Assembly (NCBI RefSeq): GCF_001483755.1
Contig: NZ_LQBK01000002.1
Span: 133,041-197,040, forward strand
Length of the DNA: 64,000 nt
Source of the DNA: Kocuria rosea subsp. polaris
GTDB lineage: Bacteria; Actinomycetota; Actinomycetes; Actinomycetales; Micrococcaceae
Direction of reading: 5' to 3'
The translations under genes and the position numbers were made by a program. Below, piece by piece: positions 42,275 to 50,220 of this stretch; positions within the stretch are counted from its first letter, which is position 1, and each line of letters opens with the position of its first letter. The notes below the pieces were generated by a model, which saw only the letters and a list, made by a program, of their open reading frames with translations, was not told where the DNA came from and ran no database searches.

Positions 42275-42485
42275 GGGAGCATCCTTCGTCGCATGCGATC
42301 TTCCCCATGGCCGCCTGCTCGACCTCCCTCCACGATACCCGCGTTGTTCCCGGCCGACCAGGTGCGCGTGGTGCTGCCCGGCACCTTCGCCGCGGACCTG
42401 CCGCACCTTTCCCGGCCTGCGCTCCTGTCCCCGGCAGGGGCTGCGGCGCGGCTCCGAGGGCGCCGGGGGAGGGCCCCGGGCGATT

Positions 42486-42514
42486 TTGGTTCTCCCGAAA
42501 CGTGCTGGTAGAGT
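42486..42514 (+). promoter_or_regulatory. tRNA-Thr promoter
   Basis: TTGGTT (42486-42491), a 17-nt spacer and TAGAGT (42509-42514). The predicted start is only ~4 nt ahead of the mature tRNA 5' end. Confidence 0.6.
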
Positions 42515-42524
42515 CTTCGTCGTT

Positions 42525-42596
42525 GCCCCGATAGCTCAGTGGTAGAGCGCCATCTTGGTAAGATGGAGGTCCCGGGATCGATTCCCGGTCGGGGCT
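42525..42596 (+). tRNA. tRNA-Thr (anticodon GGT)
   Basis: 72 nt. Acceptor stem GCCCCGA/TCGGGGC, discriminator T. D-arm GCTCAGTGGTAGAGC. Anticodon loop TTGGTAA (GGT). T-arm CCGGGATCGATTCCCGG, in which loop position 54 is A instead of the usual T. No encoded CCA. Confidence 0.97.
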
Positions 42597-42658
42597 CTCG
42601 TGATGAGATCCCGCGGCCCGGCCGTGCAGGCCGATCAGCCGCGGAGTCCCATCCCTCT

Positions 42659-42732
42659 GGCGGTGTAGCTCAGCTGGTTAGAGCGCACGACTCATAATCG
42701 TGAGGTCGACGGATCGAGCCCGTCCACCGCTA
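42659..42732 (+). tRNA. tRNA-Met (anticodon CAT, elongator type)
   Basis: 74 nt. Acceptor GGCGGTG pairs with CACCGCT (G-T at the first pair), discriminator A. D-arm GCTCAGCTGGTTAGAGC, anticodon CAT at 42693-42695. The T-loop is ATCGAGC (A54). The first pair is not the C-A mismatch of initiator tRNA, so it is elongator Met; an Ile tRNA with modified C34 cannot be fully excluded. Confidence 0.92.
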
Positions 42733-42737
42733 CGGCG

Positions 42738-42768
42738 AAAAGCCCGTGACCGAAGGTCACGGGCTTTT
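42738..42768 (+). terminator. Intrinsic terminator after tRNA-Thr/tRNA-Met
   Basis: AAAAGCCCGTGACC, GAA loop and GGTCACGGGCTTTT: a classic stem with A-tract and U-tract, unusual for this otherwise U-poor genome. Confidence 0.9.
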
Positions 42769-42837
42769 GTCGTGCCGGGGCACGGCCCGGGCGACCCCGG
42801 TCCATCCGGGTGCGGCCCGGCGGGCCGCCGACGCCGG

Positions 42838-43965
42838 TCACGGGGAGCGGCCGGCGTCCCGGCGGCCCCGGCGCAGCCCCAGTTCGTAGGCCGTGAGGGC
42901 GGCGAGCGTCAGGACGACCAGCGGCAGGACGAACCACGCCATGGTCAGCGTGAACCCCTCCAGGGCGTCGTGCTCGGTCGCCGCGAGGACCACGTAGCCG
43001 GTGTAGGCGGCGTACAGCCCCACGAACAGGGCACCCTCCCAGCGGGCCACCGCGAAACCCGTGAACGCCACGGGCAGGAGGGCCACCGACGCGGCCAGCA
43101 TCACCGGGATGTCCAGGGCCACCGCGGCGCCCGCCACCGGGATGCCGTCGCGGGCGATCAGGGCGGGCAGGCCGAGCACCACCCCGATGTTGAAGAGGTT
43201 GCTGCCGACCACGTTGCCGACCGCGAGGTCGCGCTCACCCCGGCGCACCGCGATGATCGACGTCGCCAGCTCGGGCAGGGACGTCCCGACGGCCACGACG
43301 GTCAGCCCGACCACGAGGCTGCTGACGCCCAGCGAGGTGGCGATGCTGACGGCCCCGTCGACGAGCAGGCTCGCCCCGGCCACCAGCAGGGCCACGCCGA
43401 GCACCACGAGCAGCACCGAGCGGGGGACCGAGGCGGGCGCCGGCTCATCACCGGGTCCGGCGCCTGCGCCGGCCCCGTGCTCGCCGGACGGGCGCCCTGC
43501 GGGCACCTCGGCCCCGCGCCGGCCGAGGACGACGGTCAGCACCGTGTGCGCCACCACCGCGGAGAGCAGGAGGACCCCGTCCAGCGCGCCGATCCGCCCG
43601 TCGAGCGAGACCAGGAGCAGCGCGGCCGACAGGGCCACCACCAGGGGCAGGTCCAGGCGCACCAGGCGCTGGGTGACCGCGAGGGGCAGCACCAGCGCGG
43701 AGGCCCCGAGGATGAGCAGGACGTTGACGATGTTGCTGCCCACCACGTTGCCGACGGCCAGGCCGGGCTCGTCGCGCAGCACGGCGCCGACGGTGACGGC
43801 CAGCTCCGGCGCCGACGTGGCCGCCGAGACCACGGTGAGCCCGACCACCAGGGAGGAGATCCCGACCCGCCGGGCGAGCGCGGACGCCCCCCGCACCAGG
43901 AGCTCCCCGCCCAGCACCAGCAGCACCAGTCCGGCGACGATCCGGCCCGCGTCCAGGAGATCCAT
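42838..43965 (-). CDS. Ca2+/cation antiporter (CaCA family, YrbG-like)
   Basis: A 375-residue Na+/Ca2+ exchanger-like protein with two alpha repeats in ~10-11 TM helices. Repeat 1: GLTVVSAATSAPELAVTVGAVLR with VGNVVGSNIVNVLLILG. Repeat 2: GLTVVAVGTSLPELATSIIAVRR with VGNVVGSNLFNIGVVLG. The acidic E of the PEL motifs and the GSN motifs are intact. Repeat 1 has SAATSAPE in place of GTSxPE, a mild divergence. The central loop (~170-200) is Gly/Pro/Ala/Glu-rich. TACACT lies 7 nt before the ATG: probable leaderless mRNA. Confidence 0.92.
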   Translation of the reverse strand: MDLLDAGRIVAGLVLLVLGGELLVRGASALARRVGISSLVVGLTVVSAATSAPELAVTVGAVLRDEPGLAVGNVVGSNIVNVLLILGASALVLPLAVTQRLVRLDLPLVVALSAALLLVSLDGRIGALDGVLLLSAVVAHTVLTVVLGRRGAEVPAGRPSGEHGAGAGAGPGDEPAPASVPRSVLLVVLGVALLVAGASLLVDGAVSIATSLGVSSLVVGLTVVAVGTSLPELATSIIAVRRGERDLAVGNVVGSNLFNIGVVLGLPALIARDGIPVAGAAVALDIPVMLAASVALLPVAFTGFAVARWEGALFVGLYAAYTGYVVLAATEHDALEGFTLTMAWFVLPLVVLTLAALTAYELGLRRGRRDAGRSP

Positions 43966-43972
43966 GGGCAGG

Positions 43973-43978
43973 AGTGTA
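43973..43978 (-). promoter_or_regulatory. -10 box of the cation antiporter gene, leaderless type
   Basis: TACACT on the minus strand, 7 nt before the ATG at 43965. Confidence 0.45.
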
Positions 43979-44076
43979 CGTGCCGGGAGCGTCCGCGGCC
44001 CGTGGGGCGGAGCACGCCACCGTAGACTGGGCGCGTCCCGCCGCCTGCGCGCGGCCCCGTCCAGCGAGGAGCTGCC

Positions 44077-44526
44077 ATGCCCGTGAACCCCGATCTCGTC
44101 GGGCGGACCTACCCGCCGGCCGAGCCCTACAGCGTCGGACGGGAGGCGATCCGCGACTTCGCCCGCGCCGTCCGGGCCGCCCACCCCGCCCACCACGACG
44201 TCGAGGCGGCCCGGTCCCTCGGCCACGCCGATCTCGTCGCACCCCCCACCTTCGCGATCGTGGTGGCCCAGCGCGCCGACGCCGCGCTGATCGCCGACCC
44301 CGAGGCCGGCATCGACTTCTCGCGCGTGGTCCACGCCGACCAGCGCTTCACCCACCACCGCCCGATCGTGGCCGGGGACGAGCTCGTCGCCGAGCTGCAC
44401 GTGGACCAGGTCCGGGCCATGGGCTCCGGGGCGATGGTGACGTCCCGCGCCGAGATCCGCGCCGCGGACGGCGAGCAGGTCGCCACCACCGTGTCGTCCC
44501 TGCTGGTGCGAGGGGAGGACCAGTGA
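44077..44526 (+). CDS. MaoC-like dehydratase, N-terminal type (HadA-like subunit)
   Basis: A 149-residue hot-dog fold protein of the UPF0336 group. N-terminus NPDLVGRTYPPAEPYSVGREAIRDFARAV (pieces: LVGRTYPP, YSVGREAIRDFA), with APPTFAIVV and HADQRFTHHRPIVAGDEL. It lacks the catalytic Asp/His pair; that pair is in the next gene, as in the mycobacterial HadAB/HadBC 3-hydroxyacyl-ACP dehydratase pairs. Partner gene overlaps by 4 bp. GAGGAG before the ATG and TAGACT at 44023-44028 set the transcript. Confidence 0.88.
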   Translation: MPVNPDLVGRTYPPAEPYSVGREAIRDFARAVRAAHPAHHDVEAARSLGHADLVAPPTFAIVVAQRADAALIADPEAGIDFSRVVHADQRFTHHRPIVAGDELVAELHVDQVRAMGSGAMVTSRAEIRAADGEQVATTVSSLLVRGEDQ

Positions 44527-45008
44527 CCGCGCGCATCGACTTCGACAGCCTCGAGAAGGGCCAGGAGATCGGGGAGCGCCGCATCGAGCTCTCCCGCGCC
44601 GACCTGGTCCGGTACGCCGGGGCCTCCGGGGACCTCAACCCGATCCACTGGAACGAGGAGTTCGCCCGCTCCGTGGGCCTGCCCGACGTCATCGCCCACG
44701 GGATGCTCACGATGGGCGCCGCCGTGCAGCTCGTCACCGACTGGGCCGGCGACCCGGGCGCCGTCGTCGACTACCAGACCCGCTTCACCAAGCCGGTGGT
44801 CGTCCCCAACCGCTTCGGGACCGAGGTCGAGTCCTCCACGGCCCTCACGGTCTCCGGGAAGGTCGGCGCCCTCGACGACGCCGCCCGCACCGCGCGCGTG
44901 GACCTCACCGTGACCGCCCCCGACCTCTCCGCGGCGGGCGCCGACCCGGCGACCGCGGCCCCGCTGAAGGTGCTGGTGAAGGCCCAGGCCGTGGTGCGGC
45001 TGGCGTGA
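44523..45008 (+). CDS. MaoC-family dehydratase (HadB-like catalytic subunit)
   Basis: A 161-residue hydratase-2 hot-dog domain. Catalytic motif: YAGASGDLNPIHWNEEFARSVGLPDVIAHGMLTMG (pieces: SGDLNPIHWN with catalytic Asp and His; GLPDVIAHGML). The GTG start overlaps the previous stop (GTGA). Together with the preceding protein it should act as a heterodimeric 3-hydroxyacyl dehydratase. The physiological substrate in this organism is unclear because mycolic acids are not expected. Confidence 0.9.
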   Translation: MTARIDFDSLEKGQEIGERRIELSRADLVRYAGASGDLNPIHWNEEFARSVGLPDVIAHGMLTMGAAVQLVTDWAGDPGAVVDYQTRFTKPVVVPNRFGTEVESSTALTVSGKVGALDDAARTARVDLTVTAPDLSAAGADPATAAPLKVLVKAQAVVRLA

Positions 45009-45039
45009 GCGCCGGCCGGGGGCGCGGCGGGCCGGCCGA

Positions 45040-45045
45040 TAAACT
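45040..45045 (+). promoter_or_regulatory. -10 box of murB, leaderless type
   Basis: TAAACT followed by 7 nt and ATG at 45053. Confidence 0.5.
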
Positions 45046-45052
45046 GGTCGCC

Positions 45053-46168
45053 ATGACGTCCCCTCGCATCGCAGACCTCACGACCGCCGCCGTGGGCGGA
45101 CCCGCCCGCCACTACGTGCGGGCGGAGTCCGAGCACGCGGTCGTCGACGCCGTCGCGGCCGCCGACGCCGCCGGACGGGACGTGCTCGTGGTCGGGGGCG
45201 GCTCCAACCTCATCGCGGCCGACGCCGGGTTCGCGGGCACCGTGGTGCACGTGGCCTCGCACGGCGTCGAGGTCCTCGACGAGGCTCCGGGGAGCACCCT
45301 CCTGGAGGTCCAGGCCGGCCACTCCTGGGACGAGCTCGTGGCGCAGGCCGTGGCCGGGGGACTGGTCGGCATCGAGGCCCTGTCCGGCATCCCCGGCACC
45401 ACCGGTGCCACCCCGGTGCAGAACGTCGGGGCGTACGGCCAGGAGGTGGCCCAGACCGTGGAGCTCGTGCGGGCCTGGGACCGCCACGAGCGGCGCGTGC
45501 GGGAGTTCGCCCCGGCCGACCTGGCCTTCTCCTACCGGGACTCCGCCCTCAAGCGCAGCACGGTGGCCGGCTCCCCGCGCTTCGTCGTCCTCGCGGTGCG
45601 GTTCCGGCTCGGGCGGGGCACCGAGAGCGCGCCGGTGCGCTACGGCGAGCTCGCACGCCGGCTCGGCGTCGAGGTGGGGGAGCGCGCCCCGCTGGGCCGG
45701 GTGCGGGAGACCGTCCTGGCCCTGCGCGCGGGCAAGGGCATGGTCCTCGACCCCGGGGACCGCGACACCTACAGCACCGGCTCGTTCTTCACGAACCCGA
45801 TCCTCCCGGCGGACGCGCTGGGGGAGCGGCTGCCCGCCGACGCCCCCCGCTTCCCCGTGGTGGACGCCGCGGGACGCCCGATCGCGGACCGGGTCAAGCT
45901 CTCGGCCGCGTGGCTCATCGACCACGCGGGCTTCGGCAAGGGCTTCGGGCTGCCCGGCACCCGCAACGAGCTCCTGGACCTCGACGGCGCCGCGGTCGCC
46001 GGGGGGCGCGCCTCGCTGTCGACCAAGCACACGCTCGCGCTCACCAACCGCGGCGGCGCCTCCGCGCAGGACCTCATGGCGCTGGCCCGGACGGTCCGGG
46101 ACGGCGTCGCGTCCGTCTACGGGGTGGACCTCGTCGCCGAGCCCGTCATCGTGGGCACGGCGGTCTGA
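45053..46168 (+). CDS. murB: UDP-N-acetylenolpyruvoylglucosamine reductase
   Basis: A 371-residue flavoprotein that reduces UDP-GlcNAc-enolpyruvate to UDP-MurNAc in peptidoglycan synthesis. FAD-binding: LVVGGGSNLIAADAGF (~45-60) and GIEALSGIPGTTGATPVQNVGAYGQEV (pieces: GIPGTTGATPVQN, GAYGQEV). The YRDS tyrosine motif is SYRDSALKR. The proton-donor serine is in STGSFFTNPI, and the C-terminal substrate loop is KLSAAWLIDHAGF. It is somewhat long with a type I-like layout. ATG 45053 chosen by the leaderless promoter; an upstream GTG at 45005 lacks conservation. Confidence 0.95.
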   Translation: MTSPRIADLTTAAVGGPARHYVRAESEHAVVDAVAAADAAGRDVLVVGGGSNLIAADAGFAGTVVHVASHGVEVLDEAPGSTLLEVQAGHSWDELVAQAVAGGLVGIEALSGIPGTTGATPVQNVGAYGQEVAQTVELVRAWDRHERRVREFAPADLAFSYRDSALKRSTVAGSPRFVVLAVRFRLGRGTESAPVRYGELARRLGVEVGERAPLGRVRETVLALRAGKGMVLDPGDRDTYSTGSFFTNPILPADALGERLPADAPRFPVVDAAGRPIADRVKLSAAWLIDHAGFGKGFGLPGTRNELLDLDGAAVAGGRASLSTKHTLALTNRGGASAQDLMALARTVRDGVASVYGVDLVAEPVIVGTAV

Positions 46169-46178
46169 GGCGGCGGCC

Positions 46179-46574
46179 GTGAGCAGCCTCGAGGACGAGA
46201 TCGCCCAGGGGGAGAACTCCGAGGGCCGGGTGCGGAGGGCCCTGGGCCGACTGCGCCGCTGGTCGCGCGGGCACCCCCTGCTGTTCGCGGTCTACCGGAC
46301 GCTCGTGACGGTCCTCGGCGGCGTCTTCGTCCTGGCGGGGCTGGTCATGCTCGTGACGCCGGGCCCGGGGTGGCTGGCCATCTTCCTGGGCCTCGGGATC
46401 TGGGGCACCGAGTTCCACTGGGCGCACCGGCTCAACCAGTGGGCCAAGGGACAGGTGGTGCGCGGCTGGCGGTGGTGGCTGGCCCGCACGGCCGAGGGGC
46501 GCCACCGCCGGGCCCTCGCCGGCCCCGGCAACCTCGTGCCGGGTCCCCGGCACCTGCGCACCCCCGGCGCCTGA
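46179..46574 (+). CDS. PGPGW-motif small membrane protein (TIGR02611-like)
   Basis: 131 residues. A basic N-terminus is followed by two TM helices: LLFAVYRTLVTVLGGVFVLAGLVMLV and then, after the diagnostic TPGPGW turn, LAIFLGLGIWGTEF. The basic C-terminus is KGQVVRGWRWWLARTAEGRHRR. Function unknown. GTG start 10 bp downstream of murB, so same transcript. The TPGPGW signature makes the family assignment secure. Confidence 0.85.
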   Translation: MSSLEDEIAQGENSEGRVRRALGRLRRWSRGHPLLFAVYRTLVTVLGGVFVLAGLVMLVTPGPGWLAIFLGLGIWGTEFHWAHRLNQWAKGQVVRGWRWWLARTAEGRHRRALAGPGNLVPGPRHLRTPGA

Positions 46575-46714
46575 GCGCACCCGCGCCCCGGCCGGCCGGC
46601 CCTGCGGCGGTCCGCCCTCCTGCGGTTCGTCCACGGGCGGTTCGTCCTCGGGCCGTCCGTCCCCCGGTGACCCGGCCTCCGGAGGCGCTCCGCGCGGGCC
46701 GGCGGAAGCCCGGA

Positions 46715-47095
46715 TCAGCGGGAGCGGCCCAGCTGCGCGGCCACCAGCTCGAGGGCCTGCTCCGCCGAGAGCCCGAGGTCCGCGATCTCGGCGGCGTAGC
46801 GGCGGGCGGCCTGCACCGCCAGGTCCTCGGTCCGGTCCGCGGCGCGCACGAAGCTGCCCCGGCGGCCCCGGGTCTCGATGACGCCGGCGGCCTCGAGCTC
46901 GCGGTAGGCCTTGGCCACGGTGCCGGCCGCGAGGCCCAGCGCCTCGGCGAGCCGGCGCACCGGGGGCAGCCGGGTGCCCGGCGGCAGGGTGCCGTCCGTG
47001 CGGCCCTGCTGCACCCGGTGCCGGAGCTGCTCGGACGGCGGACGGGCGTCGCCCGCGTCGAGCGCGAGCCCCGGCGGGATCGGGGTCTCCGCCAC
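46715..47095 (-). CDS. GntR-family regulator (YtrA type)
   Basis: 126 residues. Winged-helix DNA-binding domain at ~15-85: PSEQLRHRVQQGRTDGTLPPGTRLPPVRRLAEALGLAAGTVAKAYRELEAAGVIETRGRRGSFV (pieces: LPPGTRLPPVRRLAEALGLA; VAKAYRELEAAGVIETRGRRG). Only a short helical C-terminal part follows, typical of YtrA members. Stop of asd is 3 bp upstream of its GTG start, so it is co-transcribed with asd. Target unknown. Confidence 0.9.
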   Translation of the reverse strand: MAETPIPPGLALDAGDARPPSEQLRHRVQQGRTDGTLPPGTRLPPVRRLAEALGLAAGTVAKAYRELEAAGVIETRGRRGSFVRAADRTEDLAVQAARRYAAEIADLGLSAEQALELVAAQLGRSR

Positions 47096-47098
47096 CGG

Positions 47099-48241
47099 CT
47101 ACAGGGTGCCGGTGGCGATGCGCAGCATGCGGCGCAGCGGCTCGGCCGCGCCCCACAGCAGCTGGTCGCCGATCGTGAAGGCGCTGATGTAGCCCGGCCC
47201 CATGGCGAGCTTGCGGATCCGGCCCACGGGGATGTCCAGGGTCCCGGAGGTCGCCACGGGGGTGAGGTCCCGCATCGAGTCCTCCTTGGTGTTGGGCACC
47301 ACGGTGGCCCACTCGTTGTCGGCGTCGATGATCCGCTCGATCTCGTCCACGGGCAGGTCCTCGCGCAGCTTGATCGTGAGGGCCTGGGAGTGCGAGCGCA
47401 TCGTGGCGATCCGCACGCACAGCCCGTCCATGGGCACCCAGTCCTGGGCGAACCGGTCCGTGCGGCCCAGGATCTTGTTGGTCTCGGCCGCGGACTTCCA
47501 CTCCTCGCGGGACTGCCCGTTGCCGAGGTCGGCGTCGATCCAGGGGATGAGGGAGCCGGACAGGGGCGCGCCGAACATCGAGGTGTCCAGGGTGTCGCCG
47601 CGCTGGGCGTCGAGCACCTTGCGGTCGATGTCCAGGATCGCGGCGGCGGGATCGGCCAGCTCGTCCGCGACGACGCCGTGGAGGGCGCCGAACTGCGCCA
47701 GCACCTCGCGCATGTGCCGGGCCCCGCCGCCCGAGGCGGCCTGGTAGGTCATCGACGTGGCCCACTCCACGAGGTCGTTGCGGAACAGCCCGCCCAGCCC
47801 CATGAGCAGGCAGGAGACCGTGCAGTTGCCGCCCACGAAGTCCTTCACGCCGCTCTCGAGCCCGCGGTCGATGACGTCCCGGTTGACGGGGTCCAGGACG
47901 ATGATCGCGTCGTCGTTCATCCGCAGGGTCGAGGCGGCGTCGATCCACAGCCCGTCCCACCCGGCGGCGCGGAGCCGGCCGTGCACCTCCTTGGTGTAGT
48001 CCCCGCCCTGGGCGGTGACGATCACGGGCAGCTTGCACAGGGTCTCGAGGTCGTGGGCGTCCTGCAGCGTGCCGGCGTCCCCGGCGAACTGCGGGGCGGG
48101 GCGGCCGGCGCTCGAGGTGGAGAAGAACACCGGGGTGATCCCCCCGAAGTCCCCCTCCTCCTGCATGCGCTGCATGAGCACGGAGCCCACCATGCCGCGC
48201 CAGCCGACGAACCCTACCGAATCTCCCGAGCGAAAAGTCAT
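47099..48241 (-). CDS. asd: Aspartate-semialdehyde dehydrogenase, proteobacterial (E. coli-like) type
   Basis: 380 residues; reduces L-aspartyl-4-phosphate to aspartate semialdehyde for lysine/DAP, threonine and methionine. N-terminus [18 protein letters not shown], catalytic Cys in [17 protein letters not shown], then [38 protein letters not shown] (pieces), [16 protein letters not shown] and [17 protein letters not shown]. These blocks follow the E. coli Asd sequence closely and not the shorter Gram-positive/actinobacterial Asd. No aspartokinase gene is adjacent. TAGACT lies 7 nt before the ATG, so leaderless. Downstream partner: GntR regulator. Confidence 0.95.
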   Translation of the reverse strand: MTFRSGDSVGFVGWRGMVGSVLMQRMQEEGDFGGITPVFFSTSSAGRPAPQFAGDAGTLQDAHDLETLCKLPVIVTAQGGDYTKEVHGRLRAAGWDGLWIDAASTLRMNDDAIIVLDPVNRDVIDRGLESGVKDFVGGNCTVSCLLMGLGGLFRNDLVEWATSMTYQAASGGGARHMREVLAQFGALHGVVADELADPAAAILDIDRKVLDAQRGDTLDTSMFGAPLSGSLIPWIDADLGNGQSREEWKSAAETNKILGRTDRFAQDWVPMDGLCVRIATMRSHSQALTIKLREDLPVDEIERIIDADNEWATVVPNTKEDSMRDLTPVATSGTLDIPVGRIRKLAMGPGYISAFTIGDQLLWGAAEPLRRMLRIATGTL

Positions 48242-48248
48242 GGCCCCC

Positions 48249-48254
48249 AGTCTA
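48249..48254 (-). promoter_or_regulatory. -10 box of asd, leaderless type
   Basis: TAGACT on the minus strand, 7 nt before the ATG at 48241. Confidence 0.5.
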
Positions 48255-48644
48255 CTGGGCGCGGTGGAGGGCCCAGCGCCGCCGCTTCTCCTTGACCTTC
48301 TGCGCCGGCGGGAGCTCGAGACCGGGCACCACCACGTCCCCGTACTGCGGGAAGCGGTGGAGGTAGTCCTGGACGTAGGTGCACGTGGGCCGCACCGCGA
48401 CGCCCTGCTCCCGGAAGCCGTCCAGCAGCAGCGTGACGAGGGTGCGCGCGTAGCCCTGCCGGCCGAACTGCTCGCCGATGATGGTGTGCTGGAGCTCGAC
48501 CGTGCCGTCCTCGTGCTCCTGGAAGCCCTCGAAGCCGATGAACTGCTCTCCCCGCCACAGCTCGAAGCGGTCGAGGTCCGAGTTCTTCACGACGCGCAGC
48601 TGCTCGTCGTCCCGGATCGTGGGGTCGGGGTGCCGGTCGGTCAC
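48252..48644 (-). CDS. GNAT-type N-acetyltransferase-like protein (YjdJ-like)
   Basis: 130 residues matching the short GCN5-related family of the PF14542 type. Core pieces: [67 protein letters not shown] (HT.I....[27 protein letters not shown]). The R/QxxGxG/A acetyl-CoA loop is present as QFGRQGYA. Function of the family is unknown. Upstream of the folA-thyA pair but in the same direction. The GTG start has AGGAGG 6 nt before it. Confidence 0.85.
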   Translation of the reverse strand: MTDRHPDPTIRDDEQLRVVKNSDLDRFELWRGEQFIGFEGFQEHEDGTVELQHTIIGEQFGRQGYARTLVTLLLDGFREQGVAVRPTCTYVQDYLHRFPQYGDVVVPGLELPPAQKVKEKRRRWALHRAQ

Positions 48645-48670
48645 GGTCGTCCTCCTGGTCGTGGTGCAGC

Positions 48671-49294
48671 TCACGCTACCGGAGCCGCCGGGCCACCGGA
48701 ACCGCGCACGCCTGCCCCGTCCCCGTGCGGGCCGCGCGTGCGCCGGTCGATCCGGTAGCCCAGGCCGGTGCGGGACACCGACGGACCCACGACCGGCTCC
48801 GTGGCCCACGTGCCGTCGAGCACCGGGGCGTGCGTGTCCCCCTCGGCGTCGAGGTCGATGACGGTCACGAGCGCCTCCGTCACGGGGTGCTCGGCGTCCG
48901 CCAGGGCCTGCCGGTAGACCTCGCCGCCGCCGATCACCCAGATCCGCTCCGCGCCGGGGCTCGACCGGGCCAGGCGCACGGCCTCGGCGTAGGACGCCGC
49001 GGTCAGCACCGCGCCGGGACCGGCCCCCGGGGCCACGCGGTCGGGGGACGAGGTGATCACGATGTTGGTCCGTGCGGGCAGGGGACGGAAGCGCTCCGGG
49101 AAGGACTCCCACGTGCGCCGGCCCATGATCACCGGGTGGCCGGTCGTGGTGCGCCGGAAGAAGGCCATGTCCTCCGGCAGGGACCAGGGCATCGTCCCGC
49201 CGCGGCCGATGACACCGCCGGCGGTCTGCGCCCAGATCGCCCCGACCGTCCCGGTGGGGCCGGGCGGGCGCGCCGGGTCCGGGGCGGCGCTCAT
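48671..49294 (-). CDS. folA: Dihydrofolate reductase
   Basis: 207 residues; NADPH-dependent reduction of dihydrofolate to tetrahydrofolate. Motifs: [23 protein letters not shown] (pieces: [14 protein letters not shown]), [22 protein letters not shown] (GRRTWES), [22 protein letters not shown] and the C-terminal [13 protein letters not shown]. The ATG overlaps the thyA stop (ATGA), standard thyA-folA coupling so folate is recycled. The last ~35 residues are a nonconserved Gly/Arg tail. Confidence 0.95.
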   Translation of the reverse strand: MSAAPDPARPPGPTGTVGAIWAQTAGGVIGRGGTMPWSLPEDMAFFRRTTTGHPVIMGRRTWESFPERFRPLPARTNIVITSSPDRVAPGAGPGAVLTAASYAEAVRLARSSPGAERIWVIGGGEVYRQALADAEHPVTEALVTVIDLDAEGDTHAPVLDGTWATEPVVGPSVSRTGLGYRIDRRTRGPHGDGAGVRGSGGPAAPVA

Positions 49295-50133
49295 ACGGCC
49301 ACCGGCGCCTTGATCGCGGGGTGGTGGCGGTAGTCGAGGACCTCGAAGTCCTCGAACTCGAAGTCGAAGACGGTGGCGGGGCGCCGGGCGAGCCGCAGCC
49401 GCGGATAGGGGTAGGGCTCCCTCGAGAGCTGCTCGCGGACCTGCGCCACGTGGTTGTCGTAGACGTGGCAGTCGCCGCCGGTCCAGACGAACTCCCCGGG
49501 CTCGAGGTCGGTCTGCTGGGCGATCATGACGGTGAGCAGCGCGTAGGAGGCGATGTTGAACGGCACGCCCAGGAACATGTCCGCGGAGCGCTGGTAGAGC
49601 TGGCAGGACAGCCGGCCCGGTCCGTCCTCCCGGGGCTCGACGTAGAACTGGAACAGTGCGTGGCACGGCGGCAGGGCCATCTCGTCCACCTCGGCCGGGT
49701 TCCACGCGGTCACCACGTGGCGCCGCGAGTCGGGGTTCGTGCGGATCTGCTCCACGACCTTGGCGATCTGGTCGATCGACCCGCCGTCGGCGGTGGGCCA
49801 GGACCGCCACTGCACGCCGTAGACCGGGCCGAGCTCCCCGTCCTGGTCGGCCCACTCGTCCCAGATGGACACCCCGCGCTCCTGCAGCCACCGCACGTTC
49901 GAGTCCCCGCGCAGGAACCACAGCAGCTCGAGGGCGAGCGACCTGAAGTGCACGCGCTTGGTGGTCAGCAGCGGGAAGGACTCCGCCAGGTCGAAGCGGA
50001 TCTGGCGCCCGAAGACGCTGCGCGTCCCGGTGCCCGTGCGGTCGGACTTGTGCACGCCCTGGTCGAGGACCTCCCGCAGGAGGTCCTCGTAGGGCGTCGG
50101 CACCGGGGCGGACACGGGGGCGGGGGAGGTCAT
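49291..50133 (-). CDS. thyA: Thymidylate synthase (ThyA type)
   Basis: 280 residues; dUMP to dTMP using methylene-THF. Motifs: [38 protein letters not shown] (pieces), [23 protein letters not shown] (pieces), catalytic Cys in [41 protein letters not shown] (pieces), DCHVYDNHV and C-terminal [18 protein letters not shown]. Full length. GGGGGAGG near the ATG. Coupled to folA. Confidence 0.97.
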   Translation of the reverse strand: MTSPAPVSAPVPTPYEDLLREVLDQGVHKSDRTGTGTRSVFGRQIRFDLAESFPLLTTKRVHFRSLALELLWFLRGDSNVRWLQERGVSIWDEWADQDGELGPVYGVQWRSWPTADGGSIDQIAKVVEQIRTNPDSRRHVVTAWNPAEVDEMALPPCHALFQFYVEPREDGPGRLSCQLYQRSADMFLGVPFNIASYALLTVMIAQQTDLEPGEFVWTGGDCHVYDNHVAQVREQLSREPYPYPRLRLARRPATVFDFEFEDFEVLDYRHHPAIKAPVAV

Positions 50134-50220
50134 GCGGGACTCCTCGGGAAGGCTCGTGGCGGAAGGGGACGCGGCAGAAAGGGGCGTGGCGGGGGACCTC
50201 GTGGCGGGCCGGGCGGGAGG

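Noticed and set aside
46575-46714. Additional gene between the PGPGW-protein gene and the GntR gene
   Set aside because: No start with a ribosome site and no protein-like composition.
48242-48260. Lysine riboswitch upstream of asd
   Set aside because: The predicted mRNA starts at the ATG (TAGACT 7 nt before it), so no leader long enough exists.
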